Shown: positions 9,601 to 18,049, numbered from the stretch's first letter. The stretch is 64,000 nucleotides of DNA from Symbiodinium natans (GCA_905221605.1 CAJNDS010000269.1:618767-682766), one strand, 5' to 3'. Made by a program: numbers and translations. The notes: generated by a model from the letters alone, not told the origin.

Positions 9601-12467
9601 ATCAAATCGGCCCCGACCACATCGTTGAACCTCAGGCAGCTTCCGATCTTGGCGGGTTTTGCCGCAGCCGTGGCTTTGGTGCGGCGGCACGTCTCGCAAG
9701 TGAGAGAGCGGGCCGCCTTCAGGACAGCGCGGCTAGCACCAGCCAACCTCAGGTGCCGAACAAAGTCGGCAGTGGATGGGTGGCCCAAGTTTTGGTGTAG
9801 CCGGCGGAGACTTGAAGCGATATGGCCAGGGACAGAAGGAGGGAACTTGATGGCTCGAGCCCCTCGCTCCAACGGTTGGTCGCGTCCTTCGTCACCCGGA
9901 GGAAGCACCCCTTCCGCATAGACCGTTTTTCCAGCTCTGTCACCCTTGGACTCGGCAGCAACGGGGTCGTCGTCCACGCCTTCGGACCCGGAGGTATTCG
10001 TGCCACTGACATTCTCCAGCTCGTCGTCGATGTTGGTCTCCTTTCCCGTCACCATGGAAATCACGGTGTCCCCGATCATCACCTCGTGCACCCCCGGCTC
10101 TTCTTCATGTTGAATCACACGGATGAGCTCTTCTTGATTTTCGCCAACATCGTGGGTGACCTTGTAGCCGGCCTCGCACCATCCGGAGGTCATTTGTTCC
10201 CACACCTCGTCTTCCTCGAGGGCACGCTGGAATATCACTGCCCTCCTGCTGCGGAGTTGGGTCTCGATGGCCTCCATCATGTCCTCGTAGATGTTGGTGT
10301 CGGTCCATTCTTCTCGTACATGTATCCATAGTTCGCCGGGCTCCTCGCGCATTACCGCCGCCTCGACCAAGCCAAAGGAAGCGTCCTCGGGATGGTCGTT
10401 GTCCAAGAGATCATCAAGTGTAATGGGCTCGGCGATGTTGACCGTTTGGGGACAAAACTCCGCCAGTCTACAGGTAGCAGAGATTCCACCAACCTCCAGG
10501 AGGGCGTTGCTGGGGGACATCCTCTCCGGCAGAGTATCGCAGCAGACGCCTGTGAAGACGGAGATCGCGGTAGCCAGCAGCACGCTGAGGGCGGCCGCCT
10601 TCCTCCGAACCTTCTTCCTTTGGCTTCGAAGCGGGGCCTCCCTTGTCTCATGGAGTGCGTTCTCCTGCTCGACCGTGGTCCTCATAGCGCGGATCTCGGC
10701 ACGGGAAGGGGTCGCAAAACCAAGCTCCTTTAGCGTCCTCCTCTCGGCCTTTGTCGCATCCGGGAAGCTCCTGGCGGTATAGGCCGTGATCGACCAACGA
10801 TTCCCGGTCCACGGCTGGGATGCGTGTCGAAGGCGAGGGTCAAACTCGCACAGCTGGTCCTTGTTGTCAATGACGATGCCCTCGACCTCATCGGCATGGG
10901 GTCCGCGCCGCCACACTCCGCCTCCTGGTTGTTCCAGCCACAACCCTCCGCCTTCGTACTCACCGACGCACAGGGTGTAGTTTCGGCTCCCCTTCAGGTT
11001 GTTTTTGTCGGTGTGCATCTCGGAGGGTACATTGTGTGAGATACTCAGCGAGGTCCAACTTCGGCGGTCTCGGTCTGCGCGGCGGCCGTCTCCATGTTCC
11101 CAATCGTCGCCGAGGAACGCGTTCACATACCTCAGGAGAAGCGGCCATTTTAGCGTCTTCCGGGTTATCCCTTTGAAGGCGCCGTGGGCGAAGTAGCCGA
11201 AGGCTCCGCGATCGACTGGTTCTCTTCCATGGGTGAGCACGCGCGGCCGTTGACCACCATGAAGATCACTGAAGTTATACTTCTCGAGGATGGCCAGGAG
11301 GGTCTCGGTGCGAAAATCTTCATCACGAAGTCCCTGGGCCGCCAAACGCTCTCCAGCATGATCCCCGTCCTTTGCCTCGAGCTGAATCGTCATGAAGGCG
11401 TCCAGTTCATCAGCGGGGACGGTTGCCTCCTCAAAAGTGTCTGCGAAAACCGATGACCACTTTGGGGAGGGTTCGTGGTGCGTGACGTGTGCTGGCACTG
11501 CGCCGGCGGGTCCCTCCGAATTGCTTGCCTCGTCCATCACGGATGGAGGCCACAAGAGTCCTTCAGCGTCGCCAATCGAGCCTCCAGCGCTTGAATTTCT
11601 GACATCACCTCGGGGGTCACGTCCTGGGTCATGCGCTCCTTCTCGTTCTCTTCCCTCTGCCTGGTCCTGCGGCCTGATGACGACGTCTCGGGGGTCGTTG
11701 CGGCCAGACGCGTCACCTCGGGCCTCACAAGGGGTGCTGTTGTCGTTGTGGTAGAGGATATCTGATGCTGCACGTACCCCTCGCCCAACAGCGCCCAGGA
11801 CGCGGCCGAGCAGCCCGTTTCGCTCATCGGCGGAGGAGGGACCATCGCGTTCTTCTCGGGGTCGAGGTAGTAGGGGTTCGGCTCCTCCTTGTTCCTTGGT
11901 CCTGTGTCGGCGCCGCCACACCACGAACCGCTTGAGGTCGGGGTGCATGTTCGTCCCGTTGACCTTCTCCTCCTCCGATGCCCACGCCCCGTAGTTCTCC
12001 GGGATGTCCGCGTACGATGACCCTTTGAAGCGACCCAGGGTCATCACCGTCTCGTTGGGCGCCACCGCGTCCCTGATCTTCAGCATGAGCGCGCCCTTCG
12101 TGTCCTTCTCCGAGAACTCGACTTCCACCCGCGCCGCTTCCAGCCGAAGTTCCGCCAGCGACATGGAAGAGAGCCCCTTCGGGAGTTGCAGGCCCTCGTC
12201 TGTAGGGATCGGGCTGTTCACCAGGATGGTCCGCAACTCGGGGCACGTCCACTTGGGGCTGACCGCCAGGCCTCGCTTGGTGCACTCCGCCAGCAGCTGC
12301 GCCTTCGACATCTTCCATAGCGGCGTCAGAGTGCTCATCGCAGGGGGAAGGGTTCCAGGTCGGAGTCGGGCGTTGACCCGAAGCTCGATTGAACACACTG
12401 CGGCCAATCCACAAGGTTGAATACCCACTTGCCGTCTCTCTAGATCTCCAATCTTCGGTGATGACAT
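6561..12467 (-). CDS. Copia pol polyprotein: oxygenase-like region, integrase, reverse transcriptase, RNase H
   Basis: This 1,968-residue frame codes the enzymatic part of the element. The integrase zinc finger uses H891, H896, C924 and C927. The catalytic triad is D953, D1013 and E1049, with 35 residues between the last two (DD35E). Reverse transcriptase spans about 1400-1620, with D1471 in GDVQAAFLNG and the active site AIHVDD at D1572-D1573. RNase H spans about 1718-1915 (D1725, E1815, D1858). Before the integrase lie a small SAP-like start (about 44-85), an acidic low-complexity part, an HxD...H...R region (about 400-570) and a hydrophobic segment (about 624-643). The frame is open from before residue 44 (MSTLTPLWKM). 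The first 43 residues probably belong to the overlapping protease frame, so the true entry is Met44 or a frameshift. Confidence 0.95.
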   Translation of the reverse strand: MSSPKIGDLERRQVGIQPCGLAAVCSIELRVNARLRPGTLPPAMSTLTPLWKMSKAQLLAECTKRGLAVSPKWTCPELRTILVNSPIPTDEGLQLPKGLSSMSLAELRLEAARVEVEFSEKDTKGALMLKIRDAVAPNETVMTLGRFKGSSYADIPENYGAWASEEEKVNGTNMHPDLKRFVVWRRRHRTKEQGGAEPLLPRPREERDGPSSADERNGLLGRVLGAVGRGVRAASDILYHNDNSTPCEARGDASGRNDPRDVVIRPQDQAEGREREGAHDPGRDPRGDVRNSSAGGSIGDAEGLLWPPSVMDEASNSEGPAGAVPAHVTHHEPSPKWSSVFADTFEEATVPADELDAFMTIQLEAKDGDHAGERLAAQGLRDEDFRTETLLAILEKYNFSDLHGGQRPRVLTHGREPVDRGAFGYFAHGAFKGITRKTLKWPLLLRYVNAFLGDDWEHGDGRRADRDRRSWTSLSISHNVPSEMHTDKNNLKGSRNYTLCVGEYEGGGLWLEQPGGGVWRRGPHADEVEGIVIDNKDQLCEFDPRLRHASQPWTGNRWSITAYTARSFPDATKAERRTLKELGFATPSRAEIRAMRTTVEQENALHETREAPLRSQRKKVRRKAAALSVLLATAISVFTGVCCDTLPERMSPSNALLEVGGISATCRLAEFCPQTVNIAEPITLDDLLDNDHPEDASFGLVEAAVMREEPGELWIHVREEWTDTNIYEDMMEAIETQLRSRRAVIFQRALEEDEVWEQMTSGWCEAGYKVTHDVGENQEELIRVIQHEEEPGVHEVMIGDTVISMVTGKETNIDDELENVSGTNTSGSEGVDDDPVAAESKGDRAGKTVYAEGVLPPGDEGRDQPLERGARAIKFPPSVPGHIASSLRRLHQNLGHPSTADFVRHLRLAGASRAVLKAARSLTCETCRRTKATAAAKPAKIGSCLRFNDVVGADLIYVHDSEGVKHQLLSVVDFSSAYHIVIPVARKDTPHLEKAFCEHWLNVFGTPTVVAVDLENGLEKAFAKISDWTGTKIKNAAGQAHWQAGFVERHGGTWKAIFARIVDEMSVQKGDMHLAIAAVSSAKNGLARSGGYSPVQHVFGSTPNLPEDLLDGPHANRPGDEPIIDDKHAREVAIRTAARAAFHVVQTDDRVRRALAGRARVQDRAPEPGEQVFFYRKAKNAKRGSWLGPGTVIGPEGNNLWVTRGGRCFLCAPEHLRLSTPEELGQAFSFKAAKEDLDRLLNTELETDEEFPAQTDLDIGEAPEGGISDVGSHVVPTDEEMMDPDDDDERTDGHPPRGRRRVHEGPPPYQVMKRHRRKGPPDPPREAMMLKQAKTRRSREKQMEKELPWNSIPESKREEFRAAEAKQWKEHLDHNAIEVLSLSDSELIRRSVPGERILNSRYAYRDKNLGKRRANPDLPWKPKARLVVAGHQDPDVLTSDAPVDSPTVARSSLMALLQICASRRWTAAAGDVQAAFLNGLELQRDLWMKQPRGGVDGLHPDQLVKIRKGIFGLSESPRRWYERLCNVLLNEVFAVDGNDYVLKPCPLDPCVFMLVPKDFKGEPVAYLAIHVDDILVIADKKLNRLLQARLSELFPVDGWEEDEFDYVGSFVRNGPEGVKLSQTSFVEGRLFRVDVRKDQRAEDPAEEEQIIDNRSLVGALSWLATQSRPDLQCSVALAQQLQRAPTVGDVRFTNTIVDRANLHKDEGINLPPVDLDRAVFVVYHDAAWANAELEVAEAGFQLTPEEVRLGNIGGPFGPDRPRKPKRAGSKLASQIGHMIMLFDEKLASGCLAIGGMLEWRSQSCKRVCRSTFGAETMAGVEGLEGGQYTRSLFATLLKGDLVKVEEARSRWPLLCLTDCKSLFDHLQKTGVPRVPSDRRLAIDLTALRMELLVERWHAKIPLLWIPTGDQIADPLTKPMNCEEWWQRMKKGIRLPFRSGWLQVPNRGGKTFDQCKPGDMRQPWERSFV
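6620..6632 (-). other. Polypurine tract candidate
   Basis: On the element strand the sequence AGAGGGGGGAAGA lies 11 bases upstream of the 3' LTR. Such a purine run primes plus-strand DNA synthesis. The gap to the LTR is larger than in most copia elements, so the assignment is tentative. Confidence 0.5.
10536..10600 (-). other. Predicted hydrophobic (transmembrane-like) segment in pol
   Basis: Residues about 624-643 of the pol frame (AAALSVLLATAISVFTGVCC) form a continuous 20-residue hydrophobic run, preceded by a basic cluster (RSQRKKVRRK). By composition it would pass as a membrane helix. It lies between the oxygenase-like region and the integrase, which is unusual for a copia polyprotein. 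Confidence 0.55.
10758..11270 (-). other. 2-oxoglutarate/Fe(II) oxygenase-like region inside pol
   Basis: Residues about 400-570 of the pol frame contain H485-T-D487, a GGGLWLE strand, then FDPRLRH548 followed by NR557W. The arrangement HxD, a distal His about 60 residues later and an Arg nine residues after that His is the metal and 2-oxoglutarate binding pattern of the double-stranded beta-helix dioxygenases. Seen: the residues and their spacing. Known: that pattern is diagnostic in AlkB, TET/JBP and prolyl hydroxylase families. Inferred: the region is a captured oxygenase domain. Its substrate cannot be told, and a structural role in the polyprotein is possible. Confidence 0.6.
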
Positions 12468-13401
12468 TCAGAGTGCACTGAGTGACGCACGCAATCCCCC
12501 AGGACTCACGCAAGCTACCCAAGGCATCCAGCAGCAACGTGCGTTGAAGAGTGTGAGTGGTCTGCCAGCTTCTGGGGTCGAAGAAGTTCTTTCGGGGAGT
12601 TACGTGGACTCTAACCAGGCGGTCGGGGCACTCAATCCAGAAATCACTCGAAAGCTTTGTACTACTCCACCAATCGTAAAAGGCATCGGTGTTGAGGGAA
12701 TCCGCAACAAGCATGTCCTTTATGAAGGGGCCTAGCTTCTTGCCATAGAACAGCACGGGCGGGGAGCAAGGGCTAGTTGGGCAACTTCCCGGTGCGACCA
12801 TGTATACTTCACGAGGCGCAAGGATCGACACTCCGTGCCCTTCCCACTGTCGGGGAAGCATCTTCACATCCGGCTCACGGCCGTTCCCGTGGCCAACACG
12901 AATTGCAGGGTGGCCGCTAGCGGTAGCCGCTAGCTCGATCTCCCCACTGTCGATCGCCTTGAAGTTGGCGGTGTTGCTGCCGAGGTCCAGCACCAATCCC
13001 AATCGAGAAAGTGCGGGTTTCGAAAGGAGAAGGGGAAGCTCGCCGTGGATCACCGCCGCCTTAATGCCGACCCACCTCCCTTGTATCGGGACCAGGATCA
13101 CCGCCGCATAGGTGGACTCGTAGACCCGGCTGGCCGCCCCGAACTTGAAGGCTTCTTTCTCGTAGACGAAATCAACGTCCCGTCCCTTGCCCTTGATGTG
13201 GTCGAGGTAGCGCTGAAGCCATGTCGTCCCAACCACCGACTTCGAACAGGCCGAATCAAGGATGGCGAGGAGGTCCAGGTTGTTCCCGTGGATGAGTTCC
13301 ATGATGTCATTCGTGACGTGGATGGTCTGGGCCCCGGCCTTGTCACATCTTTGTGTTTCGGGCATACCGAATCTCTGTGCCAGTGGCCCTTTTGTCCGCA
13401 C
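11824..13401 (-). CDS. Copia protease frame (second frame of the element)
   Basis: This frame encodes the aspartic protease and its downstream linker. The active-site motif is at residues 48-56 (LDSACSKSV), with catalytic D49, in the position and context of the copia protease D-S/T-G/A loop. The frame continues with a conserved-looking segment ending in STLWIGRSVF near 12385. Beyond roughly residue 340 it only shadows the pol frame and loses protein character. It overlaps gag by 304 bases and pol by 644. Relative to gag it needs a -1 shift near 13350, just after the gag zinc knuckle; relative to pol it needs a +1 shift near 12340-12385. Gag and pol are in the same frame as each other. The meaningful part is about 12350-13355. 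Confidence 0.8.
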   Translation of the reverse strand: MRTKGPLAQRFGMPETQRCDKAGAQTIHVTNDIMELIHGNNLDLLAILDSACSKSVVGTTWLQRYLDHIKGKGRDVDFVYEKEAFKFGAASRVYESTYAAVILVPIQGRWVGIKAAVIHGELPLLLSKPALSRLGLVLDLGSNTANFKAIDSGEIELAATASGHPAIRVGHGNGREPDVKMLPRQWEGHGVSILAPREVYMVAPGSCPTSPCSPPVLFYGKKLGPFIKDMLVADSLNTDAFYDWWSSTKLSSDFWIECPDRLVRVHVTPRKNFFDPRSWQTTHTLQRTLLLDALGSLRESWGIACVTQCTLNVITEDWRSRETASGYSTLWIGRSVFNRASGQRPTPTWNPSPCDEHSDAAMEDVEGAAAGGVHQARPGGQPQVDVPRVADHPGEQPDPYRRGPATPEGALFHVAGGTSAGSGAGGSRVLGEGHEGRAHAEDQGRGGAQRDGDDPGSLQRVIVRGHPGELRGVGIGGGEGQRDEHAPRPQAVRGVAAPTQDQGTRRSRTPTTSTPRRTRWSLLRR

Positions 13402-14852
13402 GCCGAGCAGTGTGACCGCGATTTCGCCAAACGGATCATCTCCTCTGCGGCCTTCTTGGCTGCGGGTGGGTCACCAGTGGTCACCACGCCCCTGGACTTC
13501 GTCACCTCCTTATACCGTGCCTTTGCTGTCATGTAGCTCACGTACAGGGCCTCGCCGTCGATGTCGGGGTCGTCGATGGAGGGTGGCTCGTCCTCTGAGC
13601 TGTGGCCTTCGTCGTCCCTGCCGTACTCCTCGGTCTGGTGCACCGTCTGGGCACGTCTCGGATCTCGGTTTTCGAAATGGCGGGGCTTTTCCCAAGGCTT
13701 CCGCATGGAACGATCCAAGATGATCGCCGCCTGCTGGAGGGCCTTCAGCTCGTACCGATTCCCAACGCTCGCCAGCAGGCTGACCTCCGTCTGCTCATCG
13801 AGGTTGGCCCTGTCCACGAAGAGCCACGCGTTGGCCACATCTGGTAGTCGGCACCCACACTCGGTGACCCTCGCAAGGAGACGGTTGAACTCGGCCGCGT
13901 AGTCCCGGAAGGTCTGTTGGGGCTTCCGCTTCAACTTTCTGAACAGGTCACTCAGCGACCTTCCCACCAGCGTGACCTCCACGTCCAGATAGTGTTGGCG
14001 CACCCAGTCCTTCAGGTGCTCTACGCCAGCAGACGTAGCCAGGCAGCCAACGTCCAGGGACTCCGCGTTCACCCAAGCAGACCCTTGCAGGTGTTGGTAG
14101 AGAACAAGGGCCTGTTGGTCGGTCGAGAGCTTCGTCATCCGCTGCCATGCATCGACCTGCCGAAGGTAGCTACGAGCCGAAGACCCGATCTCTGCCATGT
14201 CGCCGGCCTCCCCGCTGAAAGTGGGAATCAGCAGTTTCTCAGAGGGCCCCTTGCCTGCTCCAGCGCCGTTATGCCCAGGGCTTATCGGTGTGGAAGTGGT
14301 TCGGGCCGTCGAGGTAGTTCCGGTTCGGGTAGTAGTGCTCGGAGGGGATGTCGAAGTCACCGAGGGCCGCGCCGCGTCGTCCGCGCCGCTGTTCCGCTGC
14401 CACCAGTCGTTCCACTGCCGCCATTCTTCACTCGTCCATTGCCGCCGCGCTTGGCTGGTGGTAGTGCTGTAGGACTCCCCAGTAGCACCTCGGCGCCACC
14501 ATCTATCACTCTCAGGCCACCAGCCACCAGAACCAGTGGAGTGGTGCCCGTCGGAGGCACGGTCTCCTTCTTCTGCTCTTTGGTCACCGCTGTCTGTGTT
14601 CGGGCCGGTCGCGGTGTCCCCGGGAGAGGTGCGTCCCCGCCAATCTCCTGATTGGCCTGCCACGAAATCACCACTCACTTCACCGTCGGCCCGGCGGTCA
14701 GAAGGATCGTCCGGGTAGGTCTCTGCTGTCGGTCGGGACGACATCCCACCGGTGGCCGCCGTCTCGCTCATCTCTGCATCCCGGGAGAAGGCTGCTTCGC
14801 TGCTCTGCCGCCGCCAATCAGCCCACGGATCATCGTAGGGGGCGGCCATCAC
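13098..14852 (-). CDS. Copia gag with zinc knuckle
   Basis: This 584-residue frame starts at the first ATG downstream of the 5' LTR, 54 bases inside it. Residues 1-200 are low-complexity and rich in Ser/Thr/Gly/Trp. Residues about 205-390 resemble the helical retrotransposon gag domain. A zinc knuckle lies at 482-497 (CSACGQKGHWHRDSVC). Its spacing is CX2CX4HX6C, or CX2CX6HX4C if the second His is used, and differs from the canonical CX2CX4HX4C. The protein would package the element RNA. After about residue 500 the frame leaves the protease reading frame and is probably not translated as gag in a working copy. Confidence 0.9.
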   Translation of the reverse strand: MMAAPYDDPWADWRRQSSEAAFSRDAEMSETAATGGMSSRPTAETYPDDPSDRRADGEVSGDFVAGQSGDWRGRTSPGDTATGPNTDSGDQRAEEGDRASDGHHSTGSGGWWPESDRWWRRGATGESYSTTTSQARRQWTSEEWRQWNDWWQRNSGADDAARPSVTSTSPPSTTTRTGTTSTARTTSTPISPGHNGAGAGKGPSEKLLIPTFSGEAGDMAEIGSSARSYLRQVDAWQRMTKLSTDQQALVLYQHLQGSAWVNAESLDVGCLATSAGVEHLKDWVRQHYLDVEVTLVGRSLSDLFRKLKRKPQQTFRDYAAEFNRLLARVTECGCRLPDVANAWLFVDRANLDEQTEVSLLASVGNRYELKALQQAAIILDRSMRKPWEKPRHFENRDPRRAQTVHQTEEYGRDDEGHSSEDEPPSIDDPDIDGEALYVSYMTAKARYKEVTKSRGVVTTGDPPAAKKAAEEMIRLAKSRSHCSACGQKGHWHRDSVCPKHKDVTRPGPRPSTSRMTSWNSSTGTTWTSSPSLIRPVRSRWLGRHGFSATSTTSRARDGTLISSTRKKPSSSGRPAGSTSPPMRR

Positions 14853-14891
14853 AAGCTATTGGGCTCACTCTAAAGGCTCGGGAACTGCACA

Positions 14892-14905
14892 GAGCTCCGC
14901 TACCA
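14892..14905 (-). other. Primer binding site candidate
   Basis: On the element strand, TGGTAGCGGAGCTC begins one base inside the 5' LTR. It starts TGGTA and resembles the complement of an initiator-methionine tRNA 3' end (...TACCA), the primer used by many copia elements. Confidence 0.7.
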
Positions 14906-14906
14906 G

Positions 14907-15110
14907 TGTCAGCTAAGTGCGGTGCTGACACTGGCAGGCACCGCAACGCTAAGAGCGCGACGCACCGGTCCGCTTTTCCACAGACAAAAGACATCTCATG
15001 CGCCTTGATCGAGCGGCGTTTCGAAAGCGGTGTGACTGGCTGGGCAAAGGGAACCCTGTACACTACACAAATGAACGTTCCCAAGGTTGCCTCATATCTC
15101 CAGGTTTACA
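14907..15110 (-). repeat. 5' LTR
   Basis: The sequence is identical to 6405-6608. It should contain the element promoter and the transcription start. I cannot point to a convincing TATA box, which fits the scarcity of TATA boxes in dinoflagellates. Confidence 0.95.
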
Positions 15111-15115
15111 TTAGG
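15111..15115. other. Target-site duplication, right copy (TTAGG)
   Basis: This copy matches 6400-6404 and continues directly into TTTAGGG repeats. Confidence 0.85.
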
Positions 15116-15363
15116 GTTTAGGGTTTAGGGTTTAGGGTTAGTCACAGCTTTCACGAAAGCCCGCCGCGGCCTTTGACACACCTGAAGGAGAATTCGGAGA
15201 GAACGCGCCTTTGTAACTCCCAAGGCTTTGCCCCCAACCCTAAACCCTAAACCTTATAAACCCTAAACCCTAAATCCTAAACCCTAAACCCTAAACCCCA
15301 AACCCTAAACCCTAAACCCTAAACCCTAAACCCTAAACCTTGCGCTTGCCCTGCCGCCCCGAG

Positions 15364-15431
15364 GCTGTACGAGCAAATGTTCCGGCGCATCTTCCAGAGC
15401 TCCAGCCCCGGCTGTTCATCCTCCAGTCTTA
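15364..15431 (+). CDS. Candidate exon, unassigned
   Basis: An open island lies between CCCTAAA (left) and TTTAGGG-like repeats (right), after a possible CCGAG|G acceptor. The frame reading LYEQMFRRIFQSSSPG looks protein-like. I do not recognise the family, and its gene could extend either way. Confidence 0.35.
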
Positions 15432-16635
15432 GGGGTTGAGGGTTTGGGGTTTAGGGCTAGGGTTTAGGGTTTAGGGTTTAGGGTTTAGGGTTTAGGGTTT
15501 AGGGTTTAGGGTTTAGGGTTTAGGGGTTAGGGTTTAGGGTTTAGGGTTTGTGGTTTAGGGCTACTGAGGGCTTGTGCAGGTCGTTCCTGCTGATTTTGGG
15601 ACAAGTTGTGCGCGCTCCAAACTCTGCTAATTCGTCGTAGCCTTCTCTCCCACTTTTCGTTCAGGGATGAGTTAGCGGACACAATGCGCTGACATGTAGT
15701 GCTGCCGCATCCAACAGAGCGTGCGAGAGATCGCGGGATGGAAGCTCAGAACTCAGAACCCCGAGGTTACCAAGCTCTGAAATCGCATGACAGCACGACC
15801 TTTCTCGAGCCGGGCACTCTGCGCGTGTCTTTGTTCTGGATTGGGGATGGTTGAGCCCTACCCCTAAACCCTAAACCCTAAACCCTAGACCCTAGACCCT
15901 AAACCCTAAACCCTCCGTAGGCCACTTCCTCCTCCCCATGCACACGGGTCCCTCCCTAACTGCCCCCCCCTAAGCCCTGAACCGTGAAGAGCCGAACATC
16001 CAGGATGGACTGATTACAGCCCCTTACTATCGGATTCTTGGGTAGATTTTTGACATTTGTATTAAGAAAATGCTAGGACCCAGAAGGGTCTAGGGATGCA
16101 GCCCCTTATCGTTGTCTTGGGTAGCTTTTCTCGAAGAAAATGCTGCACACAGTAGGGTTTAGGGGCCCTCAGAGGCAAACCCAAAACGGGCACCCTTTTT
16201 TATGCCTGGGTTGATCTTGGTCCCCTAAACCCTAAGACCCTAAAGCCCTACAGCACAAACAGGCTCTGAGTTCTTAAGTTGTAAGGCAAAGCCTAAACAG
16301 GGTCAGCATCAACCCCCTGGCTCTTGCTAGGGAACTTAGATGTAGTTGCCAGGGTTTGGGGTTTAGGGTTTGGGGTTTGGGGTTTAGGGTTTGGGATGAA
16401 GGAAAATAATGAGAAGTATCCTTATCCTGGCAACTTCGCTTAAGTTCAGTGATCCTGCGCCCTATGCCCAAAGACTTCCTGTTGGTTAGCAGGGAATGAG
16501 GGAATGAGGTACGCCATATCCCCCTACATACCCTTTAAGGGTTTTATAGGGTCATGGGGTACCTAAACACTAAACCTTAAACCCTAAATCCTCAAACCTA
16601 CTAACCAACAGTAAGAAGAAAGGTTGCACAAGCAG

Positions 16636-16695
16636 GGCGTGACCACGGCAGTGGCTGAGCTCGCCTACGAAGCCCTAGGCGCTGGAGGGAGACAC
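16636..16695 (+). CDS. Candidate exon, unassigned
   Basis: The island follows AAGCAG|G and ends at a TAGGGTTTAGGG array. One frame reads VTTAVAELAYEALGAGG, which has helical character. The family is unknown. Confidence 0.35.
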
Positions 16696-18049
16696 TAGGG
16701 TTTAGGGTTTAGGGTTTAGGACCCTAAAAACCCAGTAAGCCCCTATAAACTCTACATAAGCCCTACATAGGCCCTGCACAAGCCCTACATAGGCCCTACA
16801 TAAGCCCTACAGAAGCCCTACATAAGCCCTATGAACCCTATAAGCCCTATAAGCCCTAAGCCCTAAAAAACCCAACCGCCTTAGGGTTCAGGATTCCAGG
16901 GGTGTTGAAGGTCAACCCACCAACCTCGAGTTAAGCTGTATACAGATTATGTATGTGTATATACATATATGTATATACACATGTGCAGAGGGTTTGGGGT
17001 TTAGGGTTCAGGGTTTAGGGTCTAGGGTTTAGGGTTTAGGGTTTAGGGTTTAGGGAGTGAGGCTACTTATGGGAGGGTACCCGTATACTATTTTTTGTCT
17101 AGCAGCCCAGGTGAGCCCTAAACCCTAGACCCTAAGCCCTAAACCCTGAACCCTACACCCTTTAACCCTAAACCCTAAACCCTAAAGAGCGATTATTGCC
17201 GCAGCCGACTGCCTTGCGAAGCCAGGCCGCAACAGCCGAGCGATCAAGACGCACGAGCCGCGGCCTCACAATCGTCCGTCGCCCCCCCAACTAACTTCCC
17301 CCACCCCCCCCCCAACCGGTTTAGGGTTTATGGTTTAGGGTTTAGGGTTTAGGGCCCACCGCCCCCCGCCCCCAAACCCCTCACCAAATTCTGTAAATCG
17401 GTCCGGCCCGAAGCATATGTAGAAGGGTGTACTTGGAGGAAGGGAAGGATGGAGGTGGGTTACCCGCAAACCTCGGAGCCCAAATCCTAAGACCGACACC
17501 TTCATCCCTCAACCCTGATTCTCGGCTAGTGCTTGAACTTGTTAAGGTTGTTGGCCTGTTGGCCTGAAGCCTCAAACCTTTCCCCCCCCAACCCTAAACC
17601 CGAAACCCTAAACCCCGAGCCATCCCCACTTCTGGAGCCTAAACCCTTAATCCTATACCCTAAACCCTAAACCCTAAACCCTAAACCCTAAACCCTACAA
17701 GAACCCCACTCCCTAAACTGCACAGGGGACGCTGCTCCGTCTCCTTGTGTCTTCCTTGGGTTTAAAGGAGCCCTGTGAGAGCCATTCCTCCTAAAGCCCT
17801 GCAAGCCCCAAAGCCTGAACTCCCCCCCCAAACCTTAAACCCTATAAACCCTGTAAACCCTATAAGCCCTATAAGCCCTATAAGCCCTATAAACCCTATA
17901 AACCCGAAACACCCTATAAGCCCTGTAAACCCTATAAACCCTATAAACCCTATAAACCCTATAAACCCTATAAACCCTATAAACCCCATAAACCCTATAA
18001 GCCCTATAAGCCCTATAAACCCTAAACCTCAACCCTACCCGTTGCGGAG

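Larger units (their letters stand above)
6405..15110 (-). mobile_element. Ty1/copia LTR retrotransposon, nearly intact
   Basis: The element is 8,706 bp long and is read on the minus strand. It has two identical 204-bp LTRs with TG...CA ends, a 5-bp TTAGG target duplication, a primer-binding-site candidate next to the 5' LTR, and a purine tract near the 3' LTR. It encodes gag with a zinc knuckle, protease, integrase, reverse transcriptase and RNase H. Integrase lies before reverse transcriptase, which places it in Ty1/copia and not in gypsy. Identical LTRs point to a recent insertion. The coding part is split over three overlapping frames. An unusually long stretch of roughly 1,000 codons between protease and integrase contains an oxygenase-like region and a hydrophobic segment. 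Confidence 0.95.

Noticed and set aside
9463-11754. Plus-strand frames of 100-170 codons across the retrotransposon.
   Set aside because: Antisense shadows of the GC-rich pol frame, with no recognisable domains.
6405-15110. The retrotransposon as a gypsy element or endogenous retrovirus.
   Set aside because: Integrase precedes reverse transcriptase, the zinc knuckle and YVDD-like motif fit copia, and no envelope frame is present.
17762-18032. Frames of repeated GFIGFIGFI or NPINPINPI that might suggest a structural protein.
   Set aside because: Simple translation of the CCCTATAA repeat. Only the downstream island at 18050 is kept as a weak exon.
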